NCBI RefSeq assembly: GCF_022815645.1
Contig: NZ_JALGRO010000018.1
Span: 20,365-84,364, forward strand
Reading direction: 5' to 3'
Origin: Curtobacterium sp. VKM Ac-2922
Lineage (GTDB): Bacteria > Actinomycetota > Actinomycetes > Actinomycetales > Microbacteriaceae
Length of the DNA: 64,000 nt
Within the stretch, counting starts at the first letter, position 1. Every line of letters starts with the position of its first letter. The notes under the pieces are model-generated. The model had not been told where the DNA came from and ran no database searches. It saw only the letters and a program-made list of their open reading frames with translations. The translations under genes were made by a program, and so were the position numbers. Shown one piece after another: positions 9,488 to 18,408 of the stretch.

Positions 9488-10951
9488 GTGAGTGCTGGTA
9501 CCCGCACCGAGACCGATTCCCTGGGCTCGAGGGAGGTGCCGGACGACGTCTACTGGGGCATCAACACGCTCCGCGCCCTCGAGAACTTCCCGATCACGAG
9601 CGTGCCGATCGCGGTCTACCCGGACCTGATCGAGGCGCTCGCGACCGTGAAGCAGGCGGCGGCCCGGGCGAACCGGGCCATCGGTGTGCTCGACGCCGAA
9701 CGGGCCGAGGCGATCGACCGCGCGGCACAAGAGGTGCGCGACGGTGCCTTCCGCGACCAGTTCGTCGTCGACGTGGTGCAGGGCGGTGCGGGCACCAGCA
9801 CGAACATGAACACGAACGAGGTGCTCGCGAACCGGGCGCTGGAGATCCTCGGGCGCGTGAAGGGCGACTACGCGTACCTGCACCCGATCGACCACGTGAA
9901 CCGCAGCCAGTCGACGAACGACACGTACCCGACCAGCGTCAAGATCGCGATGATCTTCGGCGTGCACCGGCTGATCGACCAGCTCGAGCAGCTGTCCGAG
10001 GCGTTCGCCGAGCGGGGGCGCGCGTTCGCGGACGTGCTCAAGGTCGGTCGGACGCAGCTGCAGGACGCCGTGCCGATGACCCTCGGGCAGGAGTTCACCG
10101 GGTTCTCGCACACCATCCAGGAAGACGCGGTCCTGCTCCGCAAGGTCACGCCGTTGCTGGCGGAGATGAACCTCGGCGCGACCGCGATCGGCACCGGCAT
10201 CACGGCCGACCCGCTCTACCGCGACGAAGTGCGCCGGCAGCTGCAAGAGGCGAGTGGCATCGACGTCGTCACGGCGCCGGACCTGATCGAGGCGACGAGC
10301 GACGCGGGGGCGTTCATGACGCTGTCCGCCGCGGTCAAGCGCAGCGCGGCCAAGCTGTCGAAGATCTGCAACGACCTGCGGCTGCTGGCTTCGGGTCCGC
10401 AGGCCGGCTTCGGCGAGATCACCCTGCCGGCACGCCAGGCCGGGTCCTCGATCATGCCGGGCAAGGTCAACCCGGTGATCCCCGAGGTCGTCAACCAGAT
10501 CGCGTTCGCCGTGGCCGGTGCCGACACCACCGTGACGATGGCCGCCGAGTCCGGACAGCTGCAGCTCAACGCCTTCGAGCCGATCATCGCGCACTCGATC
10601 CTGCAGTCGCTGCAGTGGATGACCCGCGGCTGCGCGACCCTGCGCGAGCACTGCATCACGGGCATCGAGGCGAACGAGGCCAAGCTCGCGGCCCAGGTGG
10701 ACACGAACGTCGGCGTCGTGACGGCCCTGACGCCCTACATCGGCTACGCGGCCGCGGCGTCGATCGCGCACACGGCGCTGACGACCTCGACGCCGATCTC
10801 GACGCTCGTCATCGCCGCCGGACTGATGGACGAGGACCAGGTCCAGCGCGTGCTGAGCCCCGCCCGGCTGTCGGGCATCGAACTCGCCACGGGAGCGATC
10901 CCGATCGTGACCGAGGCGATGCTGGACGCCGAGGCCAAGCGCCGCAGCTGA
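9488..10951 (+). CDS. aspA: Aspartate ammonia-lyase (aspartase)
   Basis: Converts L-aspartate reversibly to fumarate and ammonia in the cytoplasm. The 487-residue protein matches the family length and carries the fumarase/aspartase signature GSSIMPGKVNPVIPE, in which the serine of the mobile SS loop is the catalytic base. Other family stretches include GGAGTSTNMNTNEVLANRA and VGRTQLQDAVPMTLGQEF. Aspartase is preferred over class II fumarase because of N-terminal and active-site wording (for example TSTNMNTNEV), but the two families are close. GTG 9488 is chosen for the strong GAGGAGG site 5 bases upstream; in-frame GTG 9464 is the alternative. The next gene is convergent. Confidence 0.85.
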   Translation: MSAGTRTETDSLGSREVPDDVYWGINTLRALENFPITSVPIAVYPDLIEALATVKQAAARANRAIGVLDAERAEAIDRAAQEVRDGAFRDQFVVDVVQGGAGTSTNMNTNEVLANRALEILGRVKGDYAYLHPIDHVNRSQSTNDTYPTSVKIAMIFGVHRLIDQLEQLSEAFAERGRAFADVLKVGRTQLQDAVPMTLGQEFTGFSHTIQEDAVLLRKVTPLLAEMNLGATAIGTGITADPLYRDEVRRQLQEASGIDVVTAPDLIEATSDAGAFMTLSAAVKRSAAKLSKICNDLRLLASGPQAGFGEITLPARQAGSSIMPGKVNPVIPEVVNQIAFAVAGADTTVTMAAESGQLQLNAFEPIIAHSILQSLQWMTRGCATLREHCITGIEANEAKLAAQVDTNVGVVTALTPYIGYAAAASIAHTALTTSTPISTLVIAAGLMDEDQVQRVLSPARLSGIELATGAIPIVTEAMLDAEAKRRS

Positions 10952-11008
10952 GCGGCGACGCCGCTGACGGGCAGGGCGGCCGCGGTTGACGTCGCTCCGC
11001 CGCCCCGG

Positions 11009-12085
11009 CTACCGCGGCAACGGCGGCTCGTCGACACGCAGCTTGTCCGCGACCTCGCGCAGCTCGTCCTCGTCCGGCTGTTCGTCGCGGGGGAGTTCGA
11101 GCGCGGCGGTGCGGACCGCATGCGCCGCCGCGATGTCCGCGTCCCGCCAGCGGGCGAGCGTGAAGTTGCGGGTGACGTCGCGCAGCGGCAGACGGATCGA
11201 CTCGTCGGCGTCGATCCCTGCGAGCAGCTGCCGCAGGCGGATCACCTCGGAGTCGAGCTCGCCGCCGACGACCAGCACGAAGTTCGAGATGTACAGGTAC
11301 ACGAGCAGCAGGATCGCGCCGCCCAGCCAGCCGTACGCCTTGTTGCCGCCGCCGACGGTCTCGACGTAGAGCGCGAACCCGAACGTGGCGATGGCCCACG
11401 CCGTGATCGCGAGCGCCGCACCGGCCGACACCCACCGCAGCTGGGGCGTCCGGACGTTCGGTGTCGCGAAGTACAGCACGGCGACCATGACGACCAGGTC
11501 CGCCGCCAGCACCGGCCACTTGACGACGTTCCACAGGTCGTCGATCCACGTCGGCCATCCCATCTGCAGCACGATCGCGGCCGAGATCGTGGGGGTGCCG
11601 AGCAGGATCACGATCGCGATCGCCCCGCCGACCATGACGAGCAGTGTGACGAGCAGCATCATGCTGCGGAACTTCCAGATGCGCCGGCCCTCTTCGACCT
11701 CGTACGCGGTGTTCATCGCGCGGCCGAACGCGGTGGCGTACCCGGACAACGACCACAGCGTCAGGACGACCCCGGTCGCGAAGCCGAGCCACGGGTTGTC
11801 CAGGGTGAGCAGCTGCCGCAGCGGTTCCTCGAGGTGCGCAGCCGTCTCGGGCCGCACGATGAACCCGATCACCTGGATGATGTCCGTCAGGCTGTCGCCC
11901 TGTCGGTCGACGATCGCCAGCGCCGACACCACGGTCAGCGCCGCCGGGAACACCGTCAGCAGCGCGAAGAACGTCAACGAGGCCGCGGCATCCACGACCC
12001 GGTGTCGGATCACCGAGTGGTAGGTGCGACGCGCCACCGCGCGGACCCCGGTCCGCTGGAGGTCCCGCACACTCGGTTCCGACAT
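11009..12085 (-). CDS. YihY/BrkB family inner-membrane protein
   Basis: A 358-residue protein with six hydrophobic segments and the family hallmarks: an amphipathic start, then AASLTFFALLTVFPAALTVVSAL, a middle helix VVLTLWSLSGYATAFGRAMNTAY, and GWLGGAILLLVYLYISNFVLVVGGELDSE near the end of the membrane part (compare the GAxxxLLxWxYxxxxxxLxGAE wording of the family). The family was once called ribonuclease BN by mistake; its actual function is not established. The hydrophilic tail (about 290-358) is acidic. The ATG at 12085 lies 7 bases after a TAGATT -10-like hexamer, so I take it as a leaderless start although the frame is open upstream. Confidence 0.85.
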   Translation of the reverse strand: MSEPSVRDLQRTGVRAVARRTYHSVIRHRVVDAAASLTFFALLTVFPAALTVVSALAIVDRQGDSLTDIIQVIGFIVRPETAAHLEEPLRQLLTLDNPWLGFATGVVLTLWSLSGYATAFGRAMNTAYEVEEGRRIWKFRSMMLLVTLLVMVGGAIAIVILLGTPTISAAIVLQMGWPTWIDDLWNVVKWPVLAADLVVMVAVLYFATPNVRTPQLRWVSAGAALAITAWAIATFGFALYVETVGGGNKAYGWLGGAILLLVYLYISNFVLVVGGELDSEVIRLRQLLAGIDADESIRLPLRDVTRNFTLARWRDADIAAAHAVRTAALELPRDEQPDEDELREVADKLRVDEPPLPR

Positions 12086-12092
12086 GTCGTCG

Positions 12093-12098
12093 AATCTA
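12093..12098 (-). promoter_or_regulatory. Candidate leaderless -10 element (TAGATT) for the YihY/BrkB gene
   Basis: Read on the minus strand, TAGATT is followed by 7 bases and then the ATG at 12085. That spacing would put the transcription start on the A of the start codon. There is no ribosome-binding site in those 7 bases. Confidence 0.55.
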
Positions 12099-12130
12099 CC
12101 GGCGCGGCGCGGTCCTGGTCCCGCACCCTC

Positions 12131-12193
12131 CCGTTCGCGAAAGCGACAGTTCCCCGCGAACAGTCCGCGGCGATCTGTCGCTGTCGCGAACGG
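12131..12193. repeat. Long inverted repeat A (19-bp arms)
   Basis: Left arm 12131-12149 and right arm 12175-12193 are complementary with one mismatch; the 25-base loop contains CAGTCCGCGGCGAT. It lies upstream of the YihY/BrkB gene. Together with repeats 12241-12280 and 12317-12388 it fills most of the 340-base gap 12086-12425, where I see no gene. Confidence 0.75.
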
Positions 12194-12240
12194 GTGGGCG
12201 CGTCGGACGCGCGATCCGTCGCCATGGCGCACGGAACGCG

Positions 12241-12280
12241 GACGGGAGGCGCGGGGCGGGCCCGACCCGCGCCTCCCGTC
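12241..12280. terminator. Perfect 14-bp hairpin, GGAGGC family
   Basis: GACGGGAGGCGCGG (12241-12254) pairs perfectly with 12267-12280 around a 12-base loop. It is downstream of the minus-strand MFS gene (stop at 12426) and could end its transcript, but there is no T run. It shares GGAGGCGCGG with the palindrome at 15071-15108. Confidence 0.5.
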
Positions 12281-12316
12281 CGTCTCGGCGCGCCCACTGC
12301 GGCCACGCCGCCCGTC

Positions 12317-12388
12317 GCCGAGTCTCGGCGCGGCGGACAGTCTGCGGCGTTCGGACGCCGCGATCTGTCCGGTGGGCCGAGACTCGGC
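12317..12388. repeat. Long inverted repeat B, related to repeat A
   Basis: Outer arms 12317-12340 and 12365-12388 pair with a few mismatches, and an inner hairpin GCGGCGT-TCGG-ACGCCGC (12344-12361) sits in the loop. The outer arms begin with GCCGAGTCTCGGC, itself a dyad. The loop shares CAGTCNGCGGCG and CGATCTGTC with repeat A at 12131-12193, which looks like a shortened relative. Confidence 0.7.
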
Positions 12389-12425
12389 ACGCGGAAGCCG
12401 GCCGGCCGTGCCCCGCCCCAGCGGC

Positions 12426-13745
12426 TCAGTTCGCGTTCGGGTGCAGCGCGTCGTAGCGGCGGAACGACGGCACCAGGCGCAGCAGCGTCGCGACCAGCCC
12501 GATGATCAGCACGCCGCCCAGGATCGGCGGGAAGGCGAAGCCCGCGGCCACCACCAGTCCGGCGTACAGGTCACCCAGCCGTGGCCCGCCGGTGACCACG
12601 ACGATGAAGATCCCCTGCAGCCGCCCCCGCATGCCGTCCGGCGAGGCCGCCTGCAGGATCGTGTTGCGGAACACCGAGCTGACGTTGTCGGCGCCACCGG
12701 CCAGCGCCAGGAACAACGACGCGAGCGCCAGCGCCGGCAGGAGCCCGCTGCTGAACGCCTCGCCCTGCCGACCACCGAGCACGTGCGCCAGCGCGACGAC
12801 CACGCCGAACGCGGCGATCGCGGCGCCGTAGACCGTGATCGCCCAGCCGACGGCCTCGCCCTGGCGGCGGACGTGTCCCAGCGGGCCGGAGAACACACTC
12901 GACAGCAGGGCACCGATCGCGTACGCCGCCGTGAGCGTGCCGACGGTGATGGCACCGCCGCCGATGACGAGCGCGCCGATCGCGGGGAACAGCACGCGCG
13001 GCTGCCCGAACGTCATCGCGATGATGTCGAGCACGAAGGTCATCGTGATGTTGCGTGACCGCCGCAGGAACTTCGCGCCCTCGATGAGTGACCCGAGCCC
13101 GGGGCGCAGGGCACCGTGGTCGGCAGCCATCCGGGGGAGCGTGAAGACCCCGGCGAAGGCGAACGTGAACAGCACGACGTCGATCGTGTACGTGGGTGCG
13201 AAACCGACGCTCGCGATGAGCACGCCCGCGATCGCCGGTCCGACGGTCACCTGGAACCCGGACGCGATGCCGCCCAGGGCGCTCGCCGCGGGGAGCAGGT
13301 CGGTGCCGACCAGGCGGGGCACGATCGCCGAACGGGATGCGTTGCTCACCGTCGCGGCGACGGCGTTCACGGTGGCCAGCACGTACAACAGCGCCACGCT
13401 GTGCAGCCCGAGCCAGGCGTGCGTGGCGATGAGCGCCACCGCTGCCCAGGCGATGATCGAGGACACCAGCGCGACGGTGCGGCGGTCGAAGGCGTCGGCG
13501 AGCATCCCGCCGTACAGGCCCGCGACGATCATCGGCAGCAGCGCGATCACCCCGACGAGTGCGACCGCGAAGGTCGAGTTCGTGATCTCGTACACCTCGA
13601 GTCCGACGGCCACCGTGGTCATCTGCGTGCCGATGCCGGCGACCGCGGTGCCGGCCCAGAGCCGGGCGAACGCGGGGGACCGGCGGAGCGGGGTGAGGTC
13701 GGCGAACAGGCTGCGGCGCGGCGGTGCGGGGGTGGGTTGTGTCAC
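12426..13745 (-). CDS. MFS transporter, EntS-like exporter type
   Basis: A 439-residue major facilitator with 12 predicted helices. It starts with the pattern of the EntS/TMEffector group: FARLWAGTAVAGIGTQMTTVAVGLEVYEIT, then GGMLADAFDRRTV, the family's loop 2-3 motif. These transporters are proton-driven exporters, including siderophore and drug exporters, but no biosynthetic gene is beside it and the substrate cannot be named. It starts at GTG 13745 and is divergent from the FKBP gene, 89 bases away. No regulator is adjacent. Confidence 0.8.
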   Translation of the reverse strand: MTQPTPAPPRRSLFADLTPLRRSPAFARLWAGTAVAGIGTQMTTVAVGLEVYEITNSTFAVALVGVIALLPMIVAGLYGGMLADAFDRRTVALVSSIIAWAAVALIATHAWLGLHSVALLYVLATVNAVAATVSNASRSAIVPRLVGTDLLPAASALGGIASGFQVTVGPAIAGVLIASVGFAPTYTIDVVLFTFAFAGVFTLPRMAADHGALRPGLGSLIEGAKFLRRSRNITMTFVLDIIAMTFGQPRVLFPAIGALVIGGGAITVGTLTAAYAIGALLSSVFSGPLGHVRRQGEAVGWAITVYGAAIAAFGVVVALAHVLGGRQGEAFSSGLLPALALASLFLALAGGADNVSSVFRNTILQAASPDGMRGRLQGIFIVVVTGGPRLGDLYAGLVVAAGFAFPPILGGVLIIGLVATLLRLVPSFRRYDALHPNAN

Positions 13746-13834
13746 GGTGGAACCATTCTGGTGCGTCCGGCCGCGACGCGCGCGACGGTGCCGGGGTCGA
13801 TGCGCGATCGGGAGGCTCTGGTTGACTTGCCGAC

Positions 13835-14206
13835 ATGACTGACCTCAACAGCAAGCCCGAGTTCGACGCCCCCGAGGGCCCCGCCCCGACCGACCTGGTG
13901 ATCACCGACATCGTCGAGGGCTCCGGCGACGAGGCGACCGCGGGTTCGACCGTCAAGGTGCACTACGCGGGCGTCGAGTACGAGACCGGCGAGGAGTTCG
14001 ACAGCTCGTGGAACCGCGGCGAGCCGATCGACTTCCCGCTCGCGGCGCTCGTGCGCGGCTGGCAGGAGGGCATCCCCGGCATGAAGGTCGGCGGGCGCCG
14101 TAAGCTCGTCGTCCCGCCGGAGCTGGCCTACGGCCCTGCCGGTGGCGGCCACTTCCTGTCCGGCAAGACCCTGATCTTCGTCATCGACCTGCTCGGCGTC
14201 CGCTGA
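13835..14206 (+). CDS. FKBP-type peptidyl-prolyl cis-trans isomerase
   Basis: A 123-residue single-domain FKBP that speeds cis-trans isomerisation of prolyl bonds during folding. Visible family wording: VKVHYAGVEYETGEEFDSSW, then FPLAALVRGWQEGIPGMKVG, then RKLVVPPELAYG and a closing LIFVIDLLGV strand; the aromatic residues lining the FKBP pocket (Y, F, W, Y) are in place. There is no signal peptide, so it is probably cytoplasmic. It ends in TGATG overlapping the aldo/keto reductase start, so the two form a coupled operon, though no biochemical link between them is obvious. Confidence 0.92.
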   Translation: MTDLNSKPEFDAPEGPAPTDLVITDIVEGSGDEATAGSTVKVHYAGVEYETGEEFDSSWNRGEPIDFPLAALVRGWQEGIPGMKVGGRRKLVVPPELAYGPAGGGHFLSGKTLIFVIDLLGVR

Positions 14207-15048
14207 TGCCGGCCGTCACCCCGGCTCCCACCGTCGAGCTGAACGACGGCCACCGGATGCCGCTGCTCGGCCTCGGCACCTACTCGCTCGACGGCGACGA
14301 GGGCGCCCGGGCCGTGGGTGCGGCGATCGCGAGCGGCTACCGGCTGCTCGACACCGCGCTCAACTACGGCAACGAGGACGCCGTCGGCCGTGCCGTGCGC
14401 GACGCTGACGTGCCGCGCGACGAGCTCGTCGTCACGTCGAAGCTGCCCGGACGCCACCACGGCTACGACGAGGCGCACCGCTCGATCGACGAGACCCTGG
14501 CGAACCTCGGGCTCGACCACGTGGACCTGTACCTGATCCACTGGCCGAACCCGTCGGTCGACAAGTTCGTCGAGACGTGGAAGGCCTTCGTCGACCTGCG
14601 GGACAGCGGCAAGGTCCGCTCGATCGGCGTCTCGAACTTCACGCCCGAGCACCTCGACCGGATCATCGACGCCACCGGGGTCGCCCCGGCCGTCAACCAG
14701 GTCGAGCTGCACCCGTACTTCCCGCAGGCGGAACTCCGTCGGGCGCACGCCGAGCGGGGCATCGTGACCGAGAGCTGGAGCCCGCTGGCCAAGCGCTCGG
14801 AGCTGCTGACCGAGCGGCCGATCACCGACGCGGCCGCCGCGCACGGGGTCTCGCCCGGCCAGGTCGTGCTCCGCTGGCACACCCAGCTCGACGCGGTACC
14901 GGTGCCGAAGTCCGGCGACGTCGACCGGCAGAGCGAGAACCTCGACGTGTTCGGGTTCACGCTGACCGACGACGAGGTCACGGCGATCTCGCGTCTCGAG
15001 CGCGGCCGCCTGTGGGACGGTGACCCGCTGACCCACGAGGAGATGTAG
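14206..15048 (+). CDS. Aldo/keto reductase (2,5-diketogluconate reductase-like)
   Basis: A 280-residue NADPH-dependent reductase of carbonyl compounds with the TIM-barrel family wording: MPLLGLGTY at the N-terminus, [11 protein letters not shown] (catalytic Asp and Tyr), VTSKLPG (catalytic Lys), LYLIHWPNP (catalytic His) and [20 protein letters not shown] near the C-terminus is the NADP-binding loop. Length and wording fit the AKR5 group; the physiological substrate is unknown. Its ATG overlaps the FKBP stop codon. Confidence 0.9.
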   Translation: MPAVTPAPTVELNDGHRMPLLGLGTYSLDGDEGARAVGAAIASGYRLLDTALNYGNEDAVGRAVRDADVPRDELVVTSKLPGRHHGYDEAHRSIDETLANLGLDHVDLYLIHWPNPSVDKFVETWKAFVDLRDSGKVRSIGVSNFTPEHLDRIIDATGVAPAVNQVELHPYFPQAELRRAHAERGIVTESWSPLAKRSELLTERPITDAAAAHGVSPGQVVLRWHTQLDAVPVPKSGDVDRQSENLDVFGFTLTDDEVTAISRLERGRLWDGDPLTHEEM

Positions 15049-15070
15049 CGCTGACGCGCTGACGCGTCGG

Positions 15071-15108
15071 ACAGGAGGCGCGGTGCCAGCTGGCACCGCG
15101 CCTCCTGT
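15071..15108. terminator. Perfect 38-bp palindrome after the aldo/keto reductase
   Basis: Every base from ACAGGAGGCGCGGTGCCA (15071-15088) pairs with its partner in 15091-15108, with an AGCT centre. It lies 22 bases after the stop codon at 15048 and would form an 18-bp stem in RNA. It probably ends the FKBP-reductase transcript, although no T run follows. Confidence 0.65.
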
Positions 15109-15220
15109 GTGTTCCGGCCGCGTTTCCCGCGACCCGCACAGCCGACAGCGAACAGGCGCGAACTGGTGCGTTGCAACCGATAAGTTCGACATCAAGCGAC
15201 AACTGAACGGGAGCTTTTCC

Positions 15221-15850
15221 ATGGCCGAAGCAACACTGAACCCCAGTGTTTTTGACCGCCTTCTGAGAGACCGGATCGTGTGGCTCGGCTCCGAGGTCCG
15301 CGACGACAACTCGAACGAGATCGCAGCCAAGCTGCTGCTGCTCGCCGCCGAGGACCCTGAGAAGGACATCTACCTCTACATCAACTCGCCCGGTGGTTCG
15401 ATCACCGCCGGCATGGCGATCTACGACACGATGCAGTTCGTGCCGAACGACATCGTCACGGTGGGCATCGGCCTCGCCGCGTCGATGGGACAGTTCCTGC
15501 TGTCCTCCGGCACCCCGGGCAAGCGGTACATCACGCCGAACGCCCGCGTGCTGCTGCACCAGCCGTCCGGTGGTTTCGGCGGGACCGCCGCGGACATCCA
15601 GACGCAGGCCAAGGTCATCCTCGACATGAAGCAGCGGATGGCCGAGCTGACGGCTGAGCAGACCGGCAAGACGGTCGCCCAGGTCCTCAAGGACAACGAC
15701 CGTGACAACTGGTTCACGGCGCAGGAAGCGCTCGACTACGGCTTCGTCGACCACCTCCGCGCATCGAGCGCCGAGGTCATCGGCGGTGGCGGCACCGTCA
15801 GCGACGGCGAGACGCAGACCCCCGCGGCCGAGCCCGACGCCCAGTCCTGA
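15221..15850 (+). CDS. clpP1: ATP-dependent Clp protease proteolytic subunit 1
   Basis: A 209-residue serine peptidase subunit of the tetradecameric Clp protease, which degrades proteins fed by ClpX or ClpC. The catalytic triad is complete: S88 in [10 protein letters not shown]113 in LLHQP, and D162 in DRDNWFT. The stretch [20 protein letters not shown] is the family signature. The ATG at 15221 has a GGGAG site upstream. As in other actinobacteria it is paired with a second clpP (26-base gap), and the active enzyme is usually a hetero-tetradecamer of the two. clpX follows after an intervening minus-strand pair. Confidence 0.97.
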   Translation: MAEATLNPSVFDRLLRDRIVWLGSEVRDDNSNEIAAKLLLLAAEDPEKDIYLYINSPGGSITAGMAIYDTMQFVPNDIVTVGIGLAASMGQFLLSSGTPGKRYITPNARVLLHQPSGGFGGTAADIQTQAKVILDMKQRMAELTAEQTGKTVAQVLKDNDRDNWFTAQEALDYGFVDHLRASSAEVIGGGGTVSDGETQTPAAEPDAQS

Positions 15851-15876
15851 CCCCCACCGAAGAAAAGGAAACGAGA

Positions 15877-16536
15877 ATGCATCTCCCCATGCTCGGTGGC
15901 GCGCAGAACGTCCCGGCTCCCTCTGATCGGTACATCCTCCCGAGCTTCGAAGAGCGCACGGCCTACGGCTACAAGCGGCAGGACCCGTACGCGAAGCTGT
16001 TCGAGGACCGCATCGTGTTCCTCGGCGTGCAGGTCGACGACGCGTCGGCCGACGACGTCATGGCCCAGCTGCTCGTGCTCGAGTCGATGGACCCCGACCG
16101 CGACATCGTGATGTACATCAACTCGCCCGGTGGCTCGTTCACCGCGATGACGGCGATCTACGACACGATGCAGTACATCCGTCCGCAGATCCAGACGGTC
16201 TGCCTCGGCCAGGCTGCCTCGGCCGCGTCGGTGCTGCTGGCTGCCGGCACCCCCGGCAAGCGTCTGGCGCTGCCGAACGCCCGCGTGCTCATCCACCAGC
16301 CCGCGACCCAGCAGGGTGGCGGTCAGGCGTCCGACATCGAGATCCAGGCGGCGGAGATCCTCCGCATGCGCACCTGGCTCGAGGAGACGCTGTCGAAGCA
16401 CTCCAACAAGACGCCTGAGCAGGTCAACCACGACATCGAGCGCGACAAGATCATGTCCGCTGCCGAAGCCGTGGAGTACGGCCTGATCGACCAGGTCCTG
16501 ACGAGCCGGAAGAACCTGCCGGCACTCGTCAAGTAG
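15877..16536 (+). CDS. clpP2: ATP-dependent Clp protease proteolytic subunit 2
   Basis: A 219-residue ClpP paralogue with a complete triad: S115 in [12 protein letters not shown]140 in LIHQP, D190 in ERDKIMSA. Compared with ClpP1 it has a longer N-terminal extension ([20 protein letters not shown]) that is probably processed. The two ClpPs form mixed rings in actinobacteria studied so far. The preceding gap of 26 bases contains AAAAGGAAACGAGA, giving a purine-rich ribosome site, and the two genes are surely one operon ended by the hairpin at 16541-16588. Confidence 0.97.
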   Translation: MHLPMLGGAQNVPAPSDRYILPSFEERTAYGYKRQDPYAKLFEDRIVFLGVQVDDASADDVMAQLLVLESMDPDRDIVMYINSPGGSFTAMTAIYDTMQYIRPQIQTVCLGQAASAASVLLAAGTPGKRLALPNARVLIHQPATQQGGGQASDIEIQAAEILRMRTWLEETLSKHSNKTPEQVNHDIERDKIMSAAEAVEYGLIDQVLTSRKNLPALVK

Positions 16537-16540
16537 CGCA

Positions 16541-16588
16541 ACGCACGAAGGCCCCGCACCGATCTGGTGCGGGGCCTTCGTCGTGCGT
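16541..16588 (+). terminator. Rho-independent-type terminator after clpP2
   Basis: CGAAGGCCCCGCACC (16546-16560) pairs perfectly with 16566-16580 around GATCT, and outer ACGCAC/GTGCGT extend the stem. It begins a few bases after the clpP2 stop. The following 16589-16802 has no gene that I can see. Confidence 0.85.
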
Positions 16589-16802
16589 GGGGCAGTGGCG
16601 GGCGGGCCGGCGGGCGGTGGGGCGGTGGGTCGGGACGCCTGCGGCGCTGGTCGACTGGTCACGACACCCCGTCGGTCGAGCGCCGGCCGGTCGGGAATCG
16701 TCGGTCGGTGGGGCCGGCAGCGACGATCACCGACCGGTGGACGAACGTGAGCGGGGTGTTGTGACCGGTGAGGCGTCGGGGTCGTCGGTGCCGTCGGGGT
16801 CG

Positions 16803-17456
16803 TCAGGCGTCGGTGTCGTCGGTGTCGGCCTCGGGCGCGGGACGGCGCCGCACGAGCAGCAGCACCCCGACGATCGCCGCGACGACGACCAGCCCGCCAG
16901 CGCCGATGAACAGTGCGTCGGACGCGGGGGAGTCCCCACTGCCGGATGCCGTGCCCGTCGTGCTGTCGGACGACGCGGTCGACCCCGCGGTGGCGCACGT
17001 CGGGGGCTTCGCCGAGCCCGTCGCCGGGGTGGACCCGGACGGGGCCTTCCACGTGAACGCGTACTCGTCCGACACGGTGTGCCCGTCCGCCGAGACGATC
17101 TGCCACTCGACCCGGTACTTCCCCGAGGCGCCGAGCGCCGCCTTCGTGGTCATCGACGGGCCGTCGATCGCGACGCAGCCGTCCTCGTAGTACCGCTGGT
17201 CGGGCCCGACGATGCGGTAGGCGAACCCGGATCCGGTGCCGCCGATGTCGAGCAGCTTGTCGTTCGTGGTGATCTCGAACGCCTTCGGCAGCGACGTCAG
17301 CGTGCCGCCGACCGCGGGGGTCGACGCGATCATGTAGTTGTGGGCACTCGCCGGACCGGCGAGCCCGAAGACGGCACCACCGACGGCCAGGAGGATCGTG
17401 GCGGCGCCCGCCACGATCCTCCTGGCCGGTGCGTGCCGGCGACCGGTTCTGGTCAC
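16803..17456 (-). CDS. CopC-like copper-binding membrane-anchored protein
   Basis: A 217-residue exported protein. A signal peptide (about 1-39, ending GPASA) leaves His as the first mature residue, as in CopC proteins, whose N-terminal His binds Cu2+. The CopC domain (about 40-137) carries STPAVGGTLTSLPKAFEITTND and VSADGHTVSDEYAFTW; a Ser/Thr-rich linker and one C-terminal helix (FIGAGGLVVVAAIVG) with a basic stop-transfer follow, anchoring it outside the membrane. No CopD domain is fused. Its GTG start overlaps the stop of the upstream YcnI-like gene by four bases (GTGA), so both are one operon. Confidence 0.88.
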   Translation of the reverse strand: MTRTGRRHAPARRIVAGAATILLAVGGAVFGLAGPASAHNYMIASTPAVGGTLTSLPKAFEITTNDKLLDIGGTGSGFAYRIVGPDQRYYEDGCVAIDGPSMTTKAALGASGKYRVEWQIVSADGHTVSDEYAFTWKAPSGSTPATGSAKPPTCATAGSTASSDSTTGTASGSGDSPASDALFIGAGGLVVVAAIVGVLLLVRRRPAPEADTDDTDA

Positions 17457-18196
17457 TTGGTGCTGCGGCGCCGGGTCGCGGCGACGGCGACGACGAGTCC
17501 GGCCGCACCGAGGACCAGTCCGCCCAGGCCGAGGAAGCGACCGACCAGGTCGGGCTGGGACGTGGCGGGCGTGGTGGCGGACGACGACGAGGACGCGGTG
17601 GTGGCGGCGTCGTCGGTCGCGGCGGCGTCGTCGTCGTCACCGGCGGCGGTGGATGCGGCGGTGAGGGTGATCGACGGCGCGGGGTGCTCGGGCTCGGCCT
17701 GCCCGGCCTTCTGCGCCTGGTCCCACTCGGTGGACCCCTTCTCGCAGGTCTGGGTGACGGGCAACGCGACGACGTCGCCGGCCTTGCCGTCGGGCAGCGA
17801 GAACGACAGCGAGAACGTGTCGCGCTCGTCGGCGGGGAGCGGGGTCTTCGCCGTGTAGGTGACGCTCGTCACGCGCTCACCGGCGTCGGCGGCGGACTCG
17901 TCGTCGGACGCGGCCTTGGTGCTGGTGTACGGCTCGGTGGCCTTCGTGATGTCCCAGTTCGGGTTGACGGTCGGCGTGACCTCGATGATCGAGGACGGGA
18001 TGTGGAACTGCAGCGTCGTCGTGGGGGAGCCGTCGCAGCCGTGCGGGACCGAGAACGTGGCGGTCGTGTACGAGTTCGCCGCGGTGCTCGTGCTCGTCGC
18101 TTCGACGTGGGCGCTGGCGGAGGCGGCGGTGCCCAGGACGATGGCTGCGGCGACGGCGAGGGTCGCTGCGCTGCCGACGGCGAGGCGCTTCTGCAT
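17453..18196 (-). CDS. YcnI-like (DUF1775) copper-associated membrane-anchored protein
   Basis: A 247-residue exported protein. The signal peptide ends at SASA followed by HVEATS, placing a His at the mature N-terminus, the copper ligand of YcnI domains. The DUF1775 domain (about 30-165) includes TTATFSVPHGCDGSPTTTL and a conserved Trp in NWDITKA. An acidic, Ser/Thr-rich linker and one C-terminal helix (LGLGGLVLGAAGLVVAVAA) anchor it to the membrane. YcnI and CopC domains occur together in copper handling in many actinobacteria, so a role in copper acquisition or delivery outside the cell is likely. It is the first gene of the pair, downstream of the dyad at 18232-18246. Confidence 0.88.
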   Translation of the reverse strand: MQKRLAVGSAATLAVAAAIVLGTAASASAHVEATSTSTAANSYTTATFSVPHGCDGSPTTTLQFHIPSSIIEVTPTVNPNWDITKATEPYTSTKAASDDESAADAGERVTSVTYTAKTPLPADERDTFSLSFSLPDGKAGDVVALPVTQTCEKGSTEWDQAQKAGQAEPEHPAPSITLTAASTAAGDDDDAAATDDAATTASSSSSATTPATSQPDLVGRFLGLGGLVLGAAGLVVAVAATRRRSTK

Positions 18197-18231
18197 GGGG
18201 TGGTTCCTCTCACGGTGGTCACCGGGGTTTG

Positions 18232-18246
18232 CTCTACAACTTGTAG
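18232..18246. promoter_or_regulatory. 15-bp dyad TCTACAACTTGTAGA upstream of the copper pair
   Basis: TCTACAA and TTGTAGA are perfect inverted repeats around one central C. On the minus strand a TTGGAG hexamer lies about 17 bases upstream, so the dyad would overlap the -10 region of the YcnI gene promoter. The TACA/TGTA halves recall CopY/BlaI/MecI-type operators (TACANNTGTA), but the spacing here is 3, not 2. It stands out as AT-rich in GC-rich DNA. Confidence 0.65.
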
Positions 18247-18408
18247 AACCTCGGGCTCCAACCTAGCAGGACGCAACGCCCACGGCGAACGCGCCCCTCG
18301 AAACGCGCTCGGCGTCGCCGTCAGTGTCGTCGGATGCGGTTAGGCTCGGACCCACGACGACCTCGTGCACCGGCGCATCGGTGCACGTCGACCAGGGAAG
18401 GCTCGGGC

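Noticed and set aside
15109..15220. ClgR-type operator in front of clpP1
   Set aside because: GCGAAC words occur but not as a convincing inverted pair, so no site is called.
16589..16802. Gap after the clpP2 terminator searched for a small gene or RNA
   Set aside because: No frame with a ribosome site and no clear hairpin beyond the terminator.
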